Shown here in pieces: positions 11,974 through 23,739 of a DNA stretch of 64,000 nt. Each line of letters starts with the position of its first letter. Position 1 is the stretch's first letter. The notes below the pieces were generated by a model. It was not told the origin of the DNA, searched no databases, and saw nothing but the letters and a program-made list of their open reading frames with translations. The stretch spans positions 2,548,688-2,612,687 of the forward strand of contig BROE01000023.1 of NCBI GenBank assembly GCA_036571765.1. Reading direction: 5' to 3'. This DNA comes from Plecoglossus altivelis (lineage: Eukaryota; Chordata; Actinopteri; Osmeriformes; Plecoglossidae). A program made the position numbers and the translations under genes.

Positions 11974-13623
11974 GAGGACACACGTCAAGTGGCTTTCCTC
12001 TCCAGAGCCTCTTTTGGCTACAGCCATCGAGGACAACGTCCTCGTTGGATGGCGTTGCCTCTAGCGTGACTGGTGTCCTTTAAGATTCACAAAGAGAGAT
12101 GAAGCTGTTTAAAACAAGCGAGAGCCTGAGCTCTTCAGAGGCCTTGTAAGAGCTCCTACTGGACTTGAGTGTCGCTAAGCACCTCAGTGCATAGTTTCCG
12201 GTGACTTCTAGCGTTATTTGATGGATCCTTTGTATTACACGGGCTCTAGACTTAAATGCACTGTATCACTGCTGCGTAATCCCCCTAAATCACAGCCACA
12301 ACAGTGCTGAAACCCATATGGGGACGCAAAGTGGCTTTCTTGCCTTCTTCACCGTACATTGGCTCTGGCGCTGAACGCAACAATCCGTCGCTGTAAAACG
12401 AGCGCGAGGTGGCTCCTCCTGCCCTGAAGAGCTCCTCACATCCACAAGGCGCACAGCAGAACCTGCTCTTCCCCCACCGCTCGGAATGTCCTTAGTGACA
12501 GAAGCCTTTTCAACCTCAGACGTCTCTATCTAACAGGGCTGCTGTTCTCTCACCTTTGCCATAAACAACCACCACCTTTCCACCTGCGTCAACCGCAAGC
12601 CTCAGTCGATGAGCCCTGGGTGATAACCAGACCTAAAGGCGAGGCTGGAACTGTTGAAACCACACGGGTGGAGCGAAGCACAGCGAAGCAGAGCAGGGGG
12701 GTGTGAACGGTGCAGAGTGCGAAAGGAAAAGGAAGAAAGTGTTAGAAAATAGGGAAGAGGGAGGAATGTGTGTGTGTGTGTGTGTACAGACACAAATTGC
12801 GACGGGGGAGGGCAAAGGTACGCGCGACAAAAGAAGACAATCTTTTAACCTCGCGGGAATTGTCTGCGCAAACAGGCAAATAAGTCGAGACTGTTTCAAC
12901 CCACCGACAGGTCACCCCAGGGCAAACCCTTATCTCTTCAAGACGAGAGGTCTAGACATCCCCATCCTGAGATTGCGTTCTCAATAAAAGGTGCCAGATC
13001 TCGCGTCGCGAGTTCCACCTCGTCAAGGAAAAACACAACGGAGGGGAACATAAAAGAGGGCAGAGCGAGGGAAGTAACGGCAGCTGACAGAAGTAAACCA
13101 CACACTCAGGCGGGCAAATTGATAGTGGAGAGGCGCCATTTTAGACGCCACGGCGATTGGGAGTTTTGTAAGAGTCTGCCAGCAGGGAGGGAGGAAGATG
13201 AAAGATGACGAAGATGAAACACTTTTAAATAGGTCATAAGGGTTTGGAATCTGTTTTCCTTGCCTTTTTATATCTTTGTTCCTAACTGAAGTCTTGGCAT
13301 AATAAGGCGGAAAGTTATAGACTTTTAAAGTTGTAGTTTTTTTTTTTCCGTCCTTATTTGAACTGCAGTGAGTTCTAGTGAAATCCCCGGCTCAGTCATG
13401 TCCTCTTAGACGTGCATGTTTGCTTCCTTTCATGTCATTCGTTTTGGAAATATATTTTTTATTATGTTTTTTGTGAATTAAAGTGCCTTCTAATGTTATA
13501 GTGCATTTTCCTCATCGCGACGTAAACTCACGAATCCTGGATAAAGTAATGTTCAATTCAAAAATGCGCTGAGAACAAATAGTTGCCCCTCCCTCATTCG
13601 AGTCCTCCTTGTCTCGTTCTCCA
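11973..13623. other. Non-coding unique sequence
   Basis: No gene recognised. A TG repeat lies at 12769-12784 and a T-run near 13338-13348. The last 60 bases lead into the promoter-like block. Confidence 0.5.
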
Positions 13624-13686
13624 AACCCATTGGAGGAAGAGATGGCTGGAAGCCCCTCCCCTTGGGGTCTATTCCACCAATGGGTT
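13624..13686. repeat. Inverted repeat carrying two opposed CCAAT boxes
   Basis: Arms AACCCATTGG (13624-13633) and CCAATGGGTT (13677-13686) are perfect reverse complements. An inner TGGAA / TTCCA pair and CCCC / GGGG pair could extend a hairpin. Both arms contain the NF-Y CCAAT core in opposite orientation. Confidence 0.6.
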
Positions 13687-13760
13687 CCGGGGGCAAGTGA
13701 GGACAGTGGCTCTTTTGACATATATAAAGTAATTGGATAAAAGACAGGAGGAACCACTAA
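13677..13760 (+). promoter_or_regulatory. Core-promoter-like CCAAT plus TATA arrangement
   Basis: CCAAT at 13677-13681 is followed 44 bases later by TATATAAAG at 13721-13729. With a start 25-30 bases beyond the TATA box (about 13752), CCAAT would sit near -75, the textbook vertebrate spacing. No convincing coding exon follows: ATGs at 13872 and 13911 open only short frames. It might drive a non-coding or unannotated transcript. Confidence 0.35.
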
Positions 13761-14022
13761 TCCTCTTCCGTGCGCTCCTCATCATCTATCGCTGTAATCT
13801 GAGTCACTCCTAAAACCTCTTCATCTCACCAGGAGACTCCAGGCCCGCACAGGTGTCGTGGTCTGCTGAGTCATGACTCGTGTTGAGGAGCAGGGGGGGG
13901 GGGGAGATTAATGAGGGCCCACATCGCCAGTGGTTTACGGTCCCCCTGTAGGGATCATGTCTCGCCCCCCTTACCACCTTGGATGACAATACTGACAGGC
14001 GAGCTTCCACAGGACCGGGAGG

Positions 14023-14067
<45 letters not shown>

Positions 14068-14718
14068 ACCTGTGCGTGTACCTGTTTGTGTGTGTAGAAG
14101 GGTACTTCTTTATCTGCTTCTAGGTGACTTTCATCCCCACCTCAGGTGCCTCGCGCAGAATGAAATAAATAAATAAAATTGATATATTTATGAAATGCCA
14201 TACACACACAGGCAGTGAAGTCCATAGGCCACTGCAGTCGATATGATGAGAAGCAGGAGAACGGAGAGGAGAACCGCGGCTCCTCACAGCTCCAGAGAGT
14301 CGGAGGCTCGCTGCGCTCCCAGATCATTTTTCAACCCGGCACCTCCTCTCTCTGAAAAGCAACTGAACGCCGGCGTCTCCATCGATCCTGTCCTCCCCAC
14401 CCATTCGAATCGATGAGGATCCCTCGCCTTCTGAAAACACACTTGACCCAACTCACTTCCATGCGTGCGTCCTGCGGGAGCAACGCTTTACGCTACAAAG
14501 CACGGTTGGAGTTGCGCACAGCGTTACTTGTTTGTCATTTCTTCATCCGATTGAGTTATGAGGCGTCAACAATGCATTAGGATACATTTTGAAAAGATAT
14601 ACTCACTTAAATCATTTATTCACAGACTCAACTGAAATTTGAATTATGGACGGCTGGTTCTTCGCTGTTCTCTCTTCAGCCGTAGTGCTGCAGTATCAAT
14701 CAGCGTCTCACTACTAAA
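13761..14718. other. Non-coding sequence downstream of the promoter-like block
   Basis: Contains a run of 12 G (13893-13904), a TG repeat (14028-14064) and (AAAT)n at 14161-14177. The block 14215-14560 is unique and moderately CpG-rich. No gene recognised. Confidence 0.5.
14028..14064. repeat. TG microsatellite
   Basis: Pure TG alternation of about 37 bases, then imperfect TG to about 14094. Confidence 0.95.
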
Positions 14719-15113
14719 CCTCTCTCTCTGTCTATCTATCTGTCTGTCTGTCTGTCTGTCTCTCTGTCTCTCTGTCTCTCTGTCTCTCTCTTTCTGTCTA
14801 TCTCTGTCTCTTTCTGTCTCTCTCTCTTTCTGTCTATCTGTCTCTCTCTTTCTGTCTATCTCTGTCTCTCTCTTTATGTCTATCTCTGTCTCTTTCTGTC
14901 TCTGTCTCTTTCTGTGTCTTTCAGTCTCTCTCTGTCTCTTTCTGTCTCTCTGTCTCTCTCTCTCTCTGTCTCTCTCTTTGTCTCCCTCTGCCTTTCTCTC
15001 TCTCGGTCTCTCTCTCTCTTTTTCTCTCTCTGTCTCTCTCTTGCTCTCTCTGTCTCTCTCTTTGTCTTCCTCTGTCTTTCTATCTCTGTCTCTCTCTCTC
15101 CCTGCCCCTCTTT
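14719..15113. repeat. Long CT / TCTG-rich tract
   Basis: About 395 bases of pyrimidine-rich simple repeat made of TCTC, TCTG and TCTA words. The long open frames over it are translated repeat. Confidence 0.95.
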
Positions 15114-15352
15114 GTTCTCGGCCCCCTCGAGTGTAAACGGCGACAGATGATTCATCGGCACGTTTGGCGAAGCAGTTGGAAGTCGGGGGCGATTGTTAAA
15201 AAAGCATGGATGCCATACATCAGCAAGCCGCTGGGTGATGCGCTGACTAGCATGATCAAAACAGCGTGCTTGAAATTCAACCCCCACCTCAACGTTTACA
15301 CACAGTGGTGGGCAAACGAAAACAACAACATCTGACAACAAAAGGAGGGGAG

Positions 15353-15355
<3 letters not shown>
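15114..15355. other. Unique island between the CT and AT/GA repeats
   Basis: About 240 bases of ordinary sequence with no recognised gene. It sits as a potential loop between complementary CT (left) and GA (right) tracts. Confidence 0.5.

Positions 15356-15409
<54 letters not shown>
15356..15409. repeat. (AT)27 microsatellite
   Basis: Fifty-four bases of uninterrupted AT, self-complementary and cruciform-capable, directly abutting a GA tract. Confidence 0.95.
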
Positions 15410-15412
<3 letters not shown>

Positions 15413-15562
15413 GAGAGAGAGAGACGGAGAGAGTGACACAGAAAGAGAGAGGGAGAGAGAGCGGGTGAGGGAGCGAGAGAGAGAGGGAGAGAGAGGGAGA
15501 GTGAGGGACAAAGAGAGGGAGACAAAGAGAGGGAGAGAGAGAGAGAGAGAGAGAGGGAGATA
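15410..15562. repeat. GA-rich tract
   Basis: Purine-rich plus strand (GAGAGA, GGGAGA words) immediately after the (AT)27, with opposite strand sense to the CT tract at 14719-15113. Confidence 0.9.
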
Positions 15563-16330
15563 GGGACAAGCCAAGGTACACAAAAAACGCGGGGCAAAAG
15601 CACCTTTTGAAAGCGCTTGTGAAAATGCGTGTGAGTGGCATCGCGATAATGACCCTTAAGCTGATGGAACGACCATGTAGCCAGCCTGCCAGACAGCAAG
15701 CACGCCTCCAGGATGATCACGTATCATAACATGAGTATGAGAGAGGAAGCAATTATTTATCCTGCTCGTTGACGCCACCGTCGAGCACTTCGTAAAAGGT
15801 GGTTGAGGTGAGGTGTGTGTGTGTGTGTGTGTGCGGGGGGGGGGGGGTTGGTGCATTCGCCTTCAACAGATCCGCTGGCATTTCTGATTATTCGTTATAA
15901 AAGGCTATATGGGTTTATCTCCAGCTGTGAGGATTATTGCCATTACTCTTTCTCTTTGACGATCTATGTCTCTTACACACACGCTACAGTGCTCACACCC
16001 ACATCATTTTCTTAAGGCATTTCACTACAAAACCTAATAAAGTTTAGGGTGGTTTCATTTACAAAGCGATTATACAAATTGCTATGCGCTGTCTTTGTTT
16101 TTTAATTTAAAATGTTAAGCCGTGTTTAGTGACTTACACTTGCATACTATGTGTTTTTTCTCTCTCTTTCTGCTAATATTCTAGTCTTATTAAAATAGAA
16201 AATCTTATTTCGTATTCTGTTTTGGGAGTCCACCACTTATGACCAGCCAGGCTGGCTGGCTGACTTCCCCAAGGGAATGTTGATTTAGTCTAGTGAATGT
16301 AAGCACCCTAATCTTCCCTGCCTGGTCGGT
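15563..16330. other. Non-coding sequence with TG/G composite
   Basis: A TG repeat (15812-15832) runs into a run of 14 G (15834-15847). A TATAAAAGG word at 15896-15904 matches a TATA box but has no partner motif. The rest is AT-rich and unremarkable. Confidence 0.5.
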
Positions 16331-16450
16331 GAAGGCTGCCCCAGGCAACCCCTCCCCCCCAGCACCCCCCCTGCCCCCCAAATTCCCATACCCCCTCATC
16401 CTCAGCCTACTAAGTCAAAAGTTCAGTCCCACCACCCCACCCCCTCCACT
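16331..16450. repeat. C-rich tract
   Basis: Irregular C runs interrupted by A and T; low complexity. Confidence 0.7.
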
Positions 16451-17519
16451 CATAAATCTAAATAAATCGCGATGTTCAAACAGCAAAGCGCTCCGATGTG
16501 ACGGGATGAAGCACATGCAGTCCGGGTCTAAGTCCGTCAGTAGCTGCTAGCCCACAGTCAGGATTGAAGTGGGAAGCCGATGGTGGAATCGGGTTAACTT
16601 TGAGCTCCTGCCGCCAGACTGCGGGCGCCTGGTGACTCACGCCAAGCAGGCAGACGCCCTGTAACCCTGCAGCTCCTGTCTGGCGGATCTGCTGCCGGTA
16701 TCAACAGCCCGCTGACAGGCTCCTTTTGTCGTGGAGTGACACCGCGTGAGGGCTTTGCGTTTTCTGGCACCGAAGAGTTCACAGTTGCGCGGCGTGTATT
16801 CTCACTAAACCAGATTAAGATGCGCTTTTGAAGGATTTTTGTTGACTCGCAGGCTTGAGTTTACCTCATATCAGCCCCTGCCCCTCCCCCCCTCCTGTTG
16901 GCTGTCTAGCAGCGCCCTTGCTGGAACGGCTTGGCGTTGCGGCTCCCCCTGTGGAGGAGTGAGGTTCTGAGGGCGGCTCGCTTCGCTTCGTACACGGCTA
17001 CTTGGTTTTGCGTTCAGAAACGGCGTCCTTTTTCTGTGGTGGTGTAAGACATGAAGGATGGCTGGTCTTGGAGGAAGCAGATAAGGTGCACTGTGAGAGT
17101 CAGCATCTGAAGAAGCTGTTTGAAGCCCGATAATGAGCGTCGCTCAAAGAAAACATTTAAGCATCGAGACATTGTGTGTTTTTCACATTTGAGAATTTCT
17201 TACAGCTTAGAATTTAGTTTGAGTCATTAAGCTCAGGGTCACATACTCTAATTAGCACCTTCATTGGTCATTGGTAACAGTGGGTTAATTGACTCTGAGA
17301 TTCAATTCAACTTACAGAATGTTGACAATAGGTTTAGTGGCTTTTGTACTTGCAGTACATGCTTGCTTTATGTCCTTCGCTACTGTCTGAATAAGAAATG
17401 GAAAAGTGAACTTAGCAATATACCTGAGCTCCTTTTTCAGTCCTCGCATTGGTCCAGGACTTGGTCCTGTTAGCACATTGCAAACACGGTTTGATCGGTT
17501 ATTCTGATTCAGGCCAAGA
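16451..17519. other. Non-coding unique sequence
   Basis: No gene recognised. AT-rich blocks around 17140-17340 include a TAATTAGC-type homeodomain word (CTAATTAGCAC near 17249). Confidence 0.5.
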
Positions 17520-17690
17520 CCCCATGTGCCTGCGCCCGATCCAAACGATCTCATTTCGCCTCGGGCACGAAAGAAAAATAGAGGCCAATTGACGGAAAAT
17601 AAAGAGAATTCATCATTTAAATATTCACGGCGGTGCGTTGCCACTCTTCCATCAAGACCGCGCGAGAGATTGTGCCGCTCCTCGGTGATT
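17520..17690. promoter_or_regulatory. Candidate conserved element
   Basis: Repeat-free block with CpG-containing words next to AT-rich words (CATTTAAATATTCACG). It resembles vertebrate conserved non-coding DNA in texture only; no alignment was possible. Confidence 0.2.
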
Positions 17691-18279
17691 TCTGACAATT
17701 ATCCCGCGTTGCTGCTTCCGTGTCCGGAGTCGCAGCAGGACTCTTCAGTGACAGAGTCAACGTCACTGCAGAGAGAATGAGAGAGAATTCCCCCAGATTG
17801 AACACCTGTTAAACTGGCTCAGAGCATTGAATTGGAGCACTCATCTGCATTGTTCGAAAACAAATGAAGTCCAACCGTAGGCTATAACTGCACACTCTGG
17901 AGAGAGACATGAGGAAAAAAGAAAAACGACCAAAAAAACAAACAGGTGATTGCGTTGCATGTGAATGCAATTTGCTAGTGAATCAATGGCACGCCAGGAT
18001 GCAGAGTAGGCAATAATGAGCGTATTTTTGAAAAACCTGCGTTTGAAATATTTAGTATGTTTCAAAGGCTGTCGTGACTACACGGTGTCTTTGACATGGA
18101 AGTCAGTTTACTGGTCAATACTTATTAATTGATGGTCACACCCAACTGAATGGAGCTTCACTGCAACAGTGTAGAACCATGTTGTTTAGTCCTGGTCAGG
18201 TGGGACAAGGCCTCCTTGAGCCTTGGGTGAGTGTTCATGTTTCTCTCCAGCACTCTTGCTCGCCAAGTGTCAATTATCC
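17691..18279. other. Non-coding unique sequence
   Basis: No gene recognised. A-rich patch near 17915-17942. No repeats of note. Confidence 0.5.
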
Positions 18280-18560
18280 TATCAAATTGGATTACGCCCC
18301 TGAGTCGTATTATTAGCAGTTGTTGAGCCCCTGACATTTGTATTCATTTGGTCTCGTTCCACCCAATAATGGAATGACCAGCCTGCTCTTATTAACATTT
18401 GAATACGGATGCGATGCATAATGTATGGTTGAATTCGCCAAGCCATTATCTCTTGCTGCCGCGTTCGCGACATTAACCGGCGTTTGCGCCAGCGAACACC
18501 TGGCGAAACGTGGCGCTCGCCAGATGGTTGGGAAGTCGAAGCAGCAGGAGAGGTTGGAGC
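18280..18560. promoter_or_regulatory. Candidate conserved element
   Basis: About 280 bases free of simple repeats, combining AT-rich factor-like words (CCAATAATGGAATGACC, TTATTAGCAG) with CpG-rich words (GCCGCGTTCGCGAC, CGGCGTTTGCG). A 65-codon frame on the plus strand (18425-18622) looks like chance. It stands out from its neighbours as a conservation candidate. Confidence 0.25.
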
Positions 18561-19215
18561 GCCGCGTGCCGATCATCTCGCCGTGGCGTCCCTCCGTCCT
18601 CACTATAGCACGTCTCAAGTGAGCTGACTTGCTCGGCGGCACACTCCACCCTAAGTACCTATAGCTTTTAATGAAGCCATGCGTCAAAGCCTCACCTCTC
18701 TCCAGGAAATGGCGCGTCTGTTAATGTATTCCCCATTGCCCCCTCGGTCTGTGTGCCAGGGATCCACTGAGGATTGCTGGTGCTCCAAACCTAGAGTCCC
18801 CCCCCCTCCATGCACACACACACATAATTAAAAAACCATAAATCACTCATGCTCTAGTGTGAGAGTGAATATCAACAGTGTTGGAATCCTTTTCCCCTCA
18901 CGGCCTCTCAGACAACGTTGTCGCTTCTTCTCAAAACAAACTTGAGAGCGTTCGCCATGTTACCACGCTGGTCTGGACGGACGAGTCTGCGTGTTGAGAC
19001 GGAGAGGAGGTCACTCTGGACACAGTGTCTCTTTCTCGTCTCATGACATGACAGACTTCAGCCCTTCTTTTCTTTTGTCTCTTTCCCCCCTGCTCTCTGG
19101 AGCAATGGTGCTGATCACCAGCCCTAGGAGAGGGACGGTGGGGGGGACGGTGGGGGGGGGGAGGAGCTAGACGAGGTCTCTCTCGAAAATGAGTCGCCGC
19201 TGGGTTGCTGTTTGT
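18561..19215. other. Non-coding unique sequence
   Basis: No gene recognised. A C-run then CA repeat occurs at 18799-18824 and G-runs near 19138-19162. Confidence 0.5.
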
Positions 19216-19500
19216 CGCGGCTGTCTCTCTCTGTGGCTCTCTCTCTGTCTCTCTTTCTTTCTTGGTCTCACTCCTCACTGTTTCTCTCTCCTCTCTGTCT
19301 GTCTCCGTTTTTCTCCTCTCTCTTCTGTCTCTCTCCTCCTACAAATGCACATGCTCATGCACTGCCGGCAGCAGCCAACGAGCTCCCACACGCGCACTCT
19401 TTTTCGCCGGCACGCACGCTCACTCACTCTCGCACGCACGCACGCTCACTCTCGCTCACACACGCACTCTATGACGAACACGCTGGCACACAGACACACA
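19216..19500. repeat. CT tract followed by CACG/CACT-rich repeats
   Basis: CT-rich 19216-19342, then an island, then irregular repeats of CACGCACGCT and CTCACTCTCG words from about 19410 to 19500. Confidence 0.75.
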
Positions 19501-19619
19501 GAGCAGCTGTTCGCCAGGGCGGCCAGGAAGCAGGTCAGTGCCGGAGAAGCAGCACCAGCAGGAGTCGTCCACCCTGACGGGACGATGCACAGAGAGCAGG
19601 AGAAGAGAAGGGCTTGAGT

Positions 19620-19622
<3 letters not shown>

Positions 19623-19674
<52 letters not shown>

Positions 19675-19690
19675 CTCTCTCTCCGTCTGG
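19623..19690. repeat. (CT)24 microsatellite
   Basis: Forty-eight bases of pure CT (19623-19670), then imperfect CT to about 19690. Confidence 0.95.
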
Positions 19691-20034
19691 TTTTCACCTT
19701 GTCTCTTCTTATTTCCTCTCTCTCTCCATCTCTGTCTCTCTCTGCGGTCGCCATGCGGTCGTCGTCTGTGGCTGGAGTCTGGCGCCGCCACGCCGGTCCA
19801 ACCCACTTCAGTGCGATGAGTCCTGCCCCTGAGAACGATGATAAAAGATATTGTTTGCTGTTCTAGTTACCCAGTCTTCATCAAGGCTAGCCAGCTCATT
19901 ACACAGCTGGCCCAAGTGCACTGGCCTTTTTGTTGAGGGTTAATGTGAACGCCTTTCCTTCCTCTCCGTTGTTTTTTTTTTCAAAAGCAGCTTTCTCCAA
20001 AAGTTGACAGAAACAGCAGTTCACTTTAATAGCA
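19691..20034. other. Non-coding sequence
   Basis: CT-rich to about 19745, then unique sequence with a T-run near 19970-19981. No gene recognised. Confidence 0.5.
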
Positions 20035-20230
20035 GGAATAACATCAAAGGTTCGTTTAATAGATTCGCTACCTCATTGCTTATTGGCCCAAAATTATGTT
20101 TCTAATTTCCTTAACAACGCTTTGCACAATTAGATTGTTCTTTGCTGCGGGGATAGGAATTAGAACCCCAACCAGGTTTGATTAACAATATTACAACCGA
20201 CAACGCTATTAAAGGAAAATCGAATAAAAG
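20035..20230. promoter_or_regulatory. Candidate conserved element
   Basis: Repeat-free AT-rich block with words such as ATTGCTTATTGGCCC (a CCAAT core on the minus strand) and GCACAATTAGATTG. Enhancer-like texture only. Confidence 0.22.
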
Positions 20231-21854
20231 AAAATCCCTTGACTGCCTTCGGTCAATCACAAACTGGGACTTTCACAAACTCATTGGTCTGTGTACTGTG
20301 TGTGTGCTGTGTGTGGGCACGCGCTTGTTCGAATCGACCTCCCAGACCCACAAGTTAATCCACATCATGCTACCACGAGTGGCAGTCTTCCAGACCACTG
20401 GAGAAGGTAATTACAAATGAGGCCAGCCCAGTGGATCATGAGGCAGACATGGTTCCCCAGGGGTTCCTTCCCTCAGGTTCCTCTGGGTGAGAACCTCAGG
20501 TCGGCATCCAATGTCCTCATTTTGGCACCTGCAGCAGCACAGGTGGAGGAACCATTTGGCATTTTTTCTCTGAAATAACTATTTCTCTAGCAATTGAATA
20601 TCTATGTTGATGATCGCATTGCATTTTACATTTTGAGCACGAATACCAAACTGTATAAAGGTTTGAAGTTAAGCAGAAGAGCACATGATGACATCTTGGG
20701 TTAACGCAACAGAAATAGCCTGCCTGTTGTCAACACCCAAAACAAGTTGGCTGTTTTGCGATGTACGCTGCACCTCAAGTATGACAACAGTGTCACAGCG
20801 ACTCAGCGGGCAGATGTGCCTCGCTGACTGCGTCGCAACCGTGCGCATCAAGTCACCGCTACTCGCCCACCTGCCTCTGTATGTCTGTTAGTTGGTCTGT
20901 CGGCTAGTCTGTATGTCGATCTGTATATATGTCTGCCTGTCTGTCTGTCTGTCTGCCTGGATGCATCACTCGGACGATAATGTGTGCGCAGCAGCGTGAC
21001 AGCCGACTGCTGGCGGATGTCACTGCGTTAGGGCCGTGCGTGTTCCGGTTCAGGAAGTGTGCAAATCAGCTGGATGGGGGGTGGGAAAGGGGGGGGGGGG
21101 GGGTGGGTGAGAATGAGGGTGGGTAGTGGAGTCGGGGAGGGGCTGTGGGGAAGCCAGCTCACCTGGCAGGAGGAGGGGATCTGGGTAAGGAAGGAGAAGA
21201 GGAGTGGCGAGAGAGGGAGAGAGAGAGAGAGACAGAGAAGCCAAGCTTTCTTCCCGGCCGGAACGCGTTCACAATCATCTATTTATCATTCCCTTTCCTC
21301 CTCTCGCACTCGGAGGACGCATTTCAAGTGTGTGCTGAGTAAACCACGCCTCACACTCGCTACATTATACATTCCGTCCCTCGCTGGATTTGATAAACAC
21401 ACAGTTTACCGAGTCGTCACGCATGTCATTTTCGCCTGCGGGCCCTAAAATATGATATTTGATGATATTTCACTCAGTTATGTATTTTTCTTCATACCCC
21501 CTCCCCCCCATCACTCGCCCCTCCTTCGCTCAACTACAGAGAAGTTTTTGTGGTTTAATTCCTCAATTTTTTCCTCCTTCCTCCTCCTTCTTATTCGTCG
21601 TCTTAAGCTCCACTCTCGCACCCCCCGTCCCTCTCGCGCCGTTGCCACAGCAACAGCAAGAGTGGTGAAGATTCGGAGCTAGCTCCTGAGTTGTTGTTTT
21701 TTTCCCCCCACATTCATGAACTAGTTCTCGGACTCCCCCGGGGGAACGGGTATCTTTTTTGTAATTCCTACCGGTCTTTAAATATCCACATTAGGCTTCT
21801 GTGTGCCGGTCTGCAGCTGTCTGACTGCTGCTCACACATCCGCCAAGGAGCTGT
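20231..21854. other. Non-coding unique sequence with small repeats
   Basis: (TGTC)n at 20933-20957, a run of 15 G at 21089-21103 and GA-rich 21205-21240. No gene recognised. Confidence 0.5.
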
Positions 21855-21869
21855 CTCTCTCTTTCTCTC

Positions 21870-21900
<31 letters not shown>

Positions 21901-22091
21901 TTCTACCCCTCGCTCTTTCTCCACTTCTCTTTTCCTCTCTTGTCCAACTTTCGGTTTCAGCCTCTCCTTCTCTTTCTCTCCCTCTCTTTCTCGCTCTCTT
22001 TCCCTCTCTCTCCCGTTCTCCCTCTCTACGTCTCTCTATCTCTTTCCCTCTCTCTCTCACTCTCTCGTCTCTCTCCCTCCTCCTCTCTCTG

Positions 22092-22124
<33 letters not shown>

Positions 22125-22127
22125 AAT
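21855..22127. repeat. CT-rich tract
   Basis: About 270 bases of pyrimidine-rich repeat; Ser/Leu or Arg/Glu frames here are artefacts. Confidence 0.9.
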
Positions 22128-22530
22128 TTACCAGCCCAGTAGGGAAACGAGGGGACTTGTGAAACTGCATTCACAACTTCCAACGTGGCTGAGGTGCGAG
22201 TATAGCATAGGTCCAGCCTGCGTCTCCGTCAAGGTCAAACTGCTCAGCGTTGCCCACGGTAACATCCCAGGACCTTCCACCTCATTGCATTCTTCTTCCA
22301 AGCACAGCAACATAGACATGGCGAGTGGAGTTGATATATTCCCGAATTTCTTAATGAATGCCATACTCATATACACAGCTTCCTGTCACTCTTTTTCTCT
22401 CTCTGACATGTTATCTATCCTGATGGTGTTCAGTCATTGTATTAGCAATGAGTTCATGCATTAATTTTTTCGCTCACATGACAACTCACTCCATTGCCTG
22501 TTAATGGGCCGCTGCCTGAACGACTACGTC

Positions 22531-22567
<37 letters not shown>

Positions 22568-23101
22568 CCTTATGTGACATAGACCCTTGATGTAGACCTA
22601 ATCCATCTTCTAGGTAATTACACTGGAGGCTGGAGCGGAGTGGAAGGGCTGGATCCATTAAAAGCTCCTATTGACCAACTAGTGTCAAATACGCCCCATT
22701 TGCTTTTGGAATAATTGGCATGCGTGCTCATACACACATACACACATATACACACGCACGTGAAATTACTGAAGACACATCAAGCAAATTGGGATATGTA
22801 TGCATGTTTGCCATCTGTCAGTGGAGGGACATGTTGGTGTGGCAGAGAAGCACTTCAGCTCCGTTAGCATCAAACTGCTGCCTGGCATCATGTTCTCTGG
22901 CTAGTGGCTCGCATTAAGCCCTACACACCTTTCTCATTCACGCAGTGCAATCATACAAGCCGCTTCACTGAAACCCTACTACCAGTACATTCCCACGGCG
23001 CAATGACATGATTCGTTGGGGAAGGGGCTTTCACCGCTCGCATCCAAGCTTGAGTGAGCGGCGCTGACCAATGACAGAGCAGGGAAGACTCGCGCCTATT
23101 C
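22128..23101. other. Non-coding unique sequence with TG repeat
   Basis: Pure TG at 22533-22566 and imperfect CA at 22731-22760. No gene recognised. Confidence 0.5.
22533..22566. repeat. TG microsatellite
   Basis: About 34 bases of uninterrupted TG. Confidence 0.95.
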
Positions 23102-23335
23102 TCACATCCATTTCCCGTACACACACACTCTCTCTCTCACACACACTAAACAAATGCACTTCAGGTTATTTATATTTAATTTGATCACACCAGAGACTTC
23201 TAAAAGTGAACTGTGCATGAGTTCATTTGCGTGTAAGTGATCCTGTGTGTGCGTGCTTCTGTCTGTATGTGTGTGAGAGTGCCTGTGATAATGTGAGTGT
23301 TGTGCCTGTGTGTGTTTGTGTGTGTGTGTGGGGGA
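23102..23335. repeat. CA/CT patch and TG-rich patch
   Basis: CA/CT repeat at 23116-23150; TG-rich imperfect repeat from about 23240 to 23335, ending in a GGGGG run. Confidence 0.75.
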
Positions 23336-23739
23336 GCTCTTAGTGCTAGGCAATAAAGCAGCCCCTCCCCTTGATTCAATTTAAGTGGTAGAAGAGAGCT
23401 GAGTCGTTTCACGTTCTGAAACTCTCATTAAACCAGAGAGGGAAGTGAGGTTGCGTATGTGGGCGCGCTCGCGGAAACGCAGCGAGATCAGCGCCTGCAA
23501 TCTCTTCAGGGAGGGGTCAGAGCAAGGGGCCCGTTAATCAAGACAGACAGGGAGACTCCGCCAAGTTCCCATGGCAACCTTGTCCCAAAGGCTTTGGGAG
23601 AAGTGCGCGTCCCGCGAGCCGCGGCCCATCAGGGCGTCCAATTAGGAGTCCTCGTAAAGCAGTAGCGTCTCCCCCCTGTCATTCCCTGCTGGGGGAGCCA
23701 GCTTCCAGATGATTCGAGCTGATGATACAGGCAGCTCTG
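23336..23739. other. Non-coding unique sequence
   Basis: Mixed sequence with CpG-rich words around 23460-23640. No gene recognised. Confidence 0.5.

Noticed and set aside
14880..15641. 253-codon open frame, minus strand
   Set aside because: It is translated CT/AT/GA repeat (Ser/Leu, Ile/Tyr and Arg/Glu runs).
15896..15904. TATAAAAGG TATA-like word
   Set aside because: No CCAAT, GC box or downstream exon nearby; AT-rich context makes chance likely.
18425..18622. 65-codon frame with a signal-peptide-like start
   Set aside because: Too short, no family, and lies within a block better explained as non-coding.
20310..20345. B-box-like GTTCGAATC suggesting a tRNA or tRNA-derived SINE
   Set aside because: No A box, no cloverleaf and no poly-T terminator in position.
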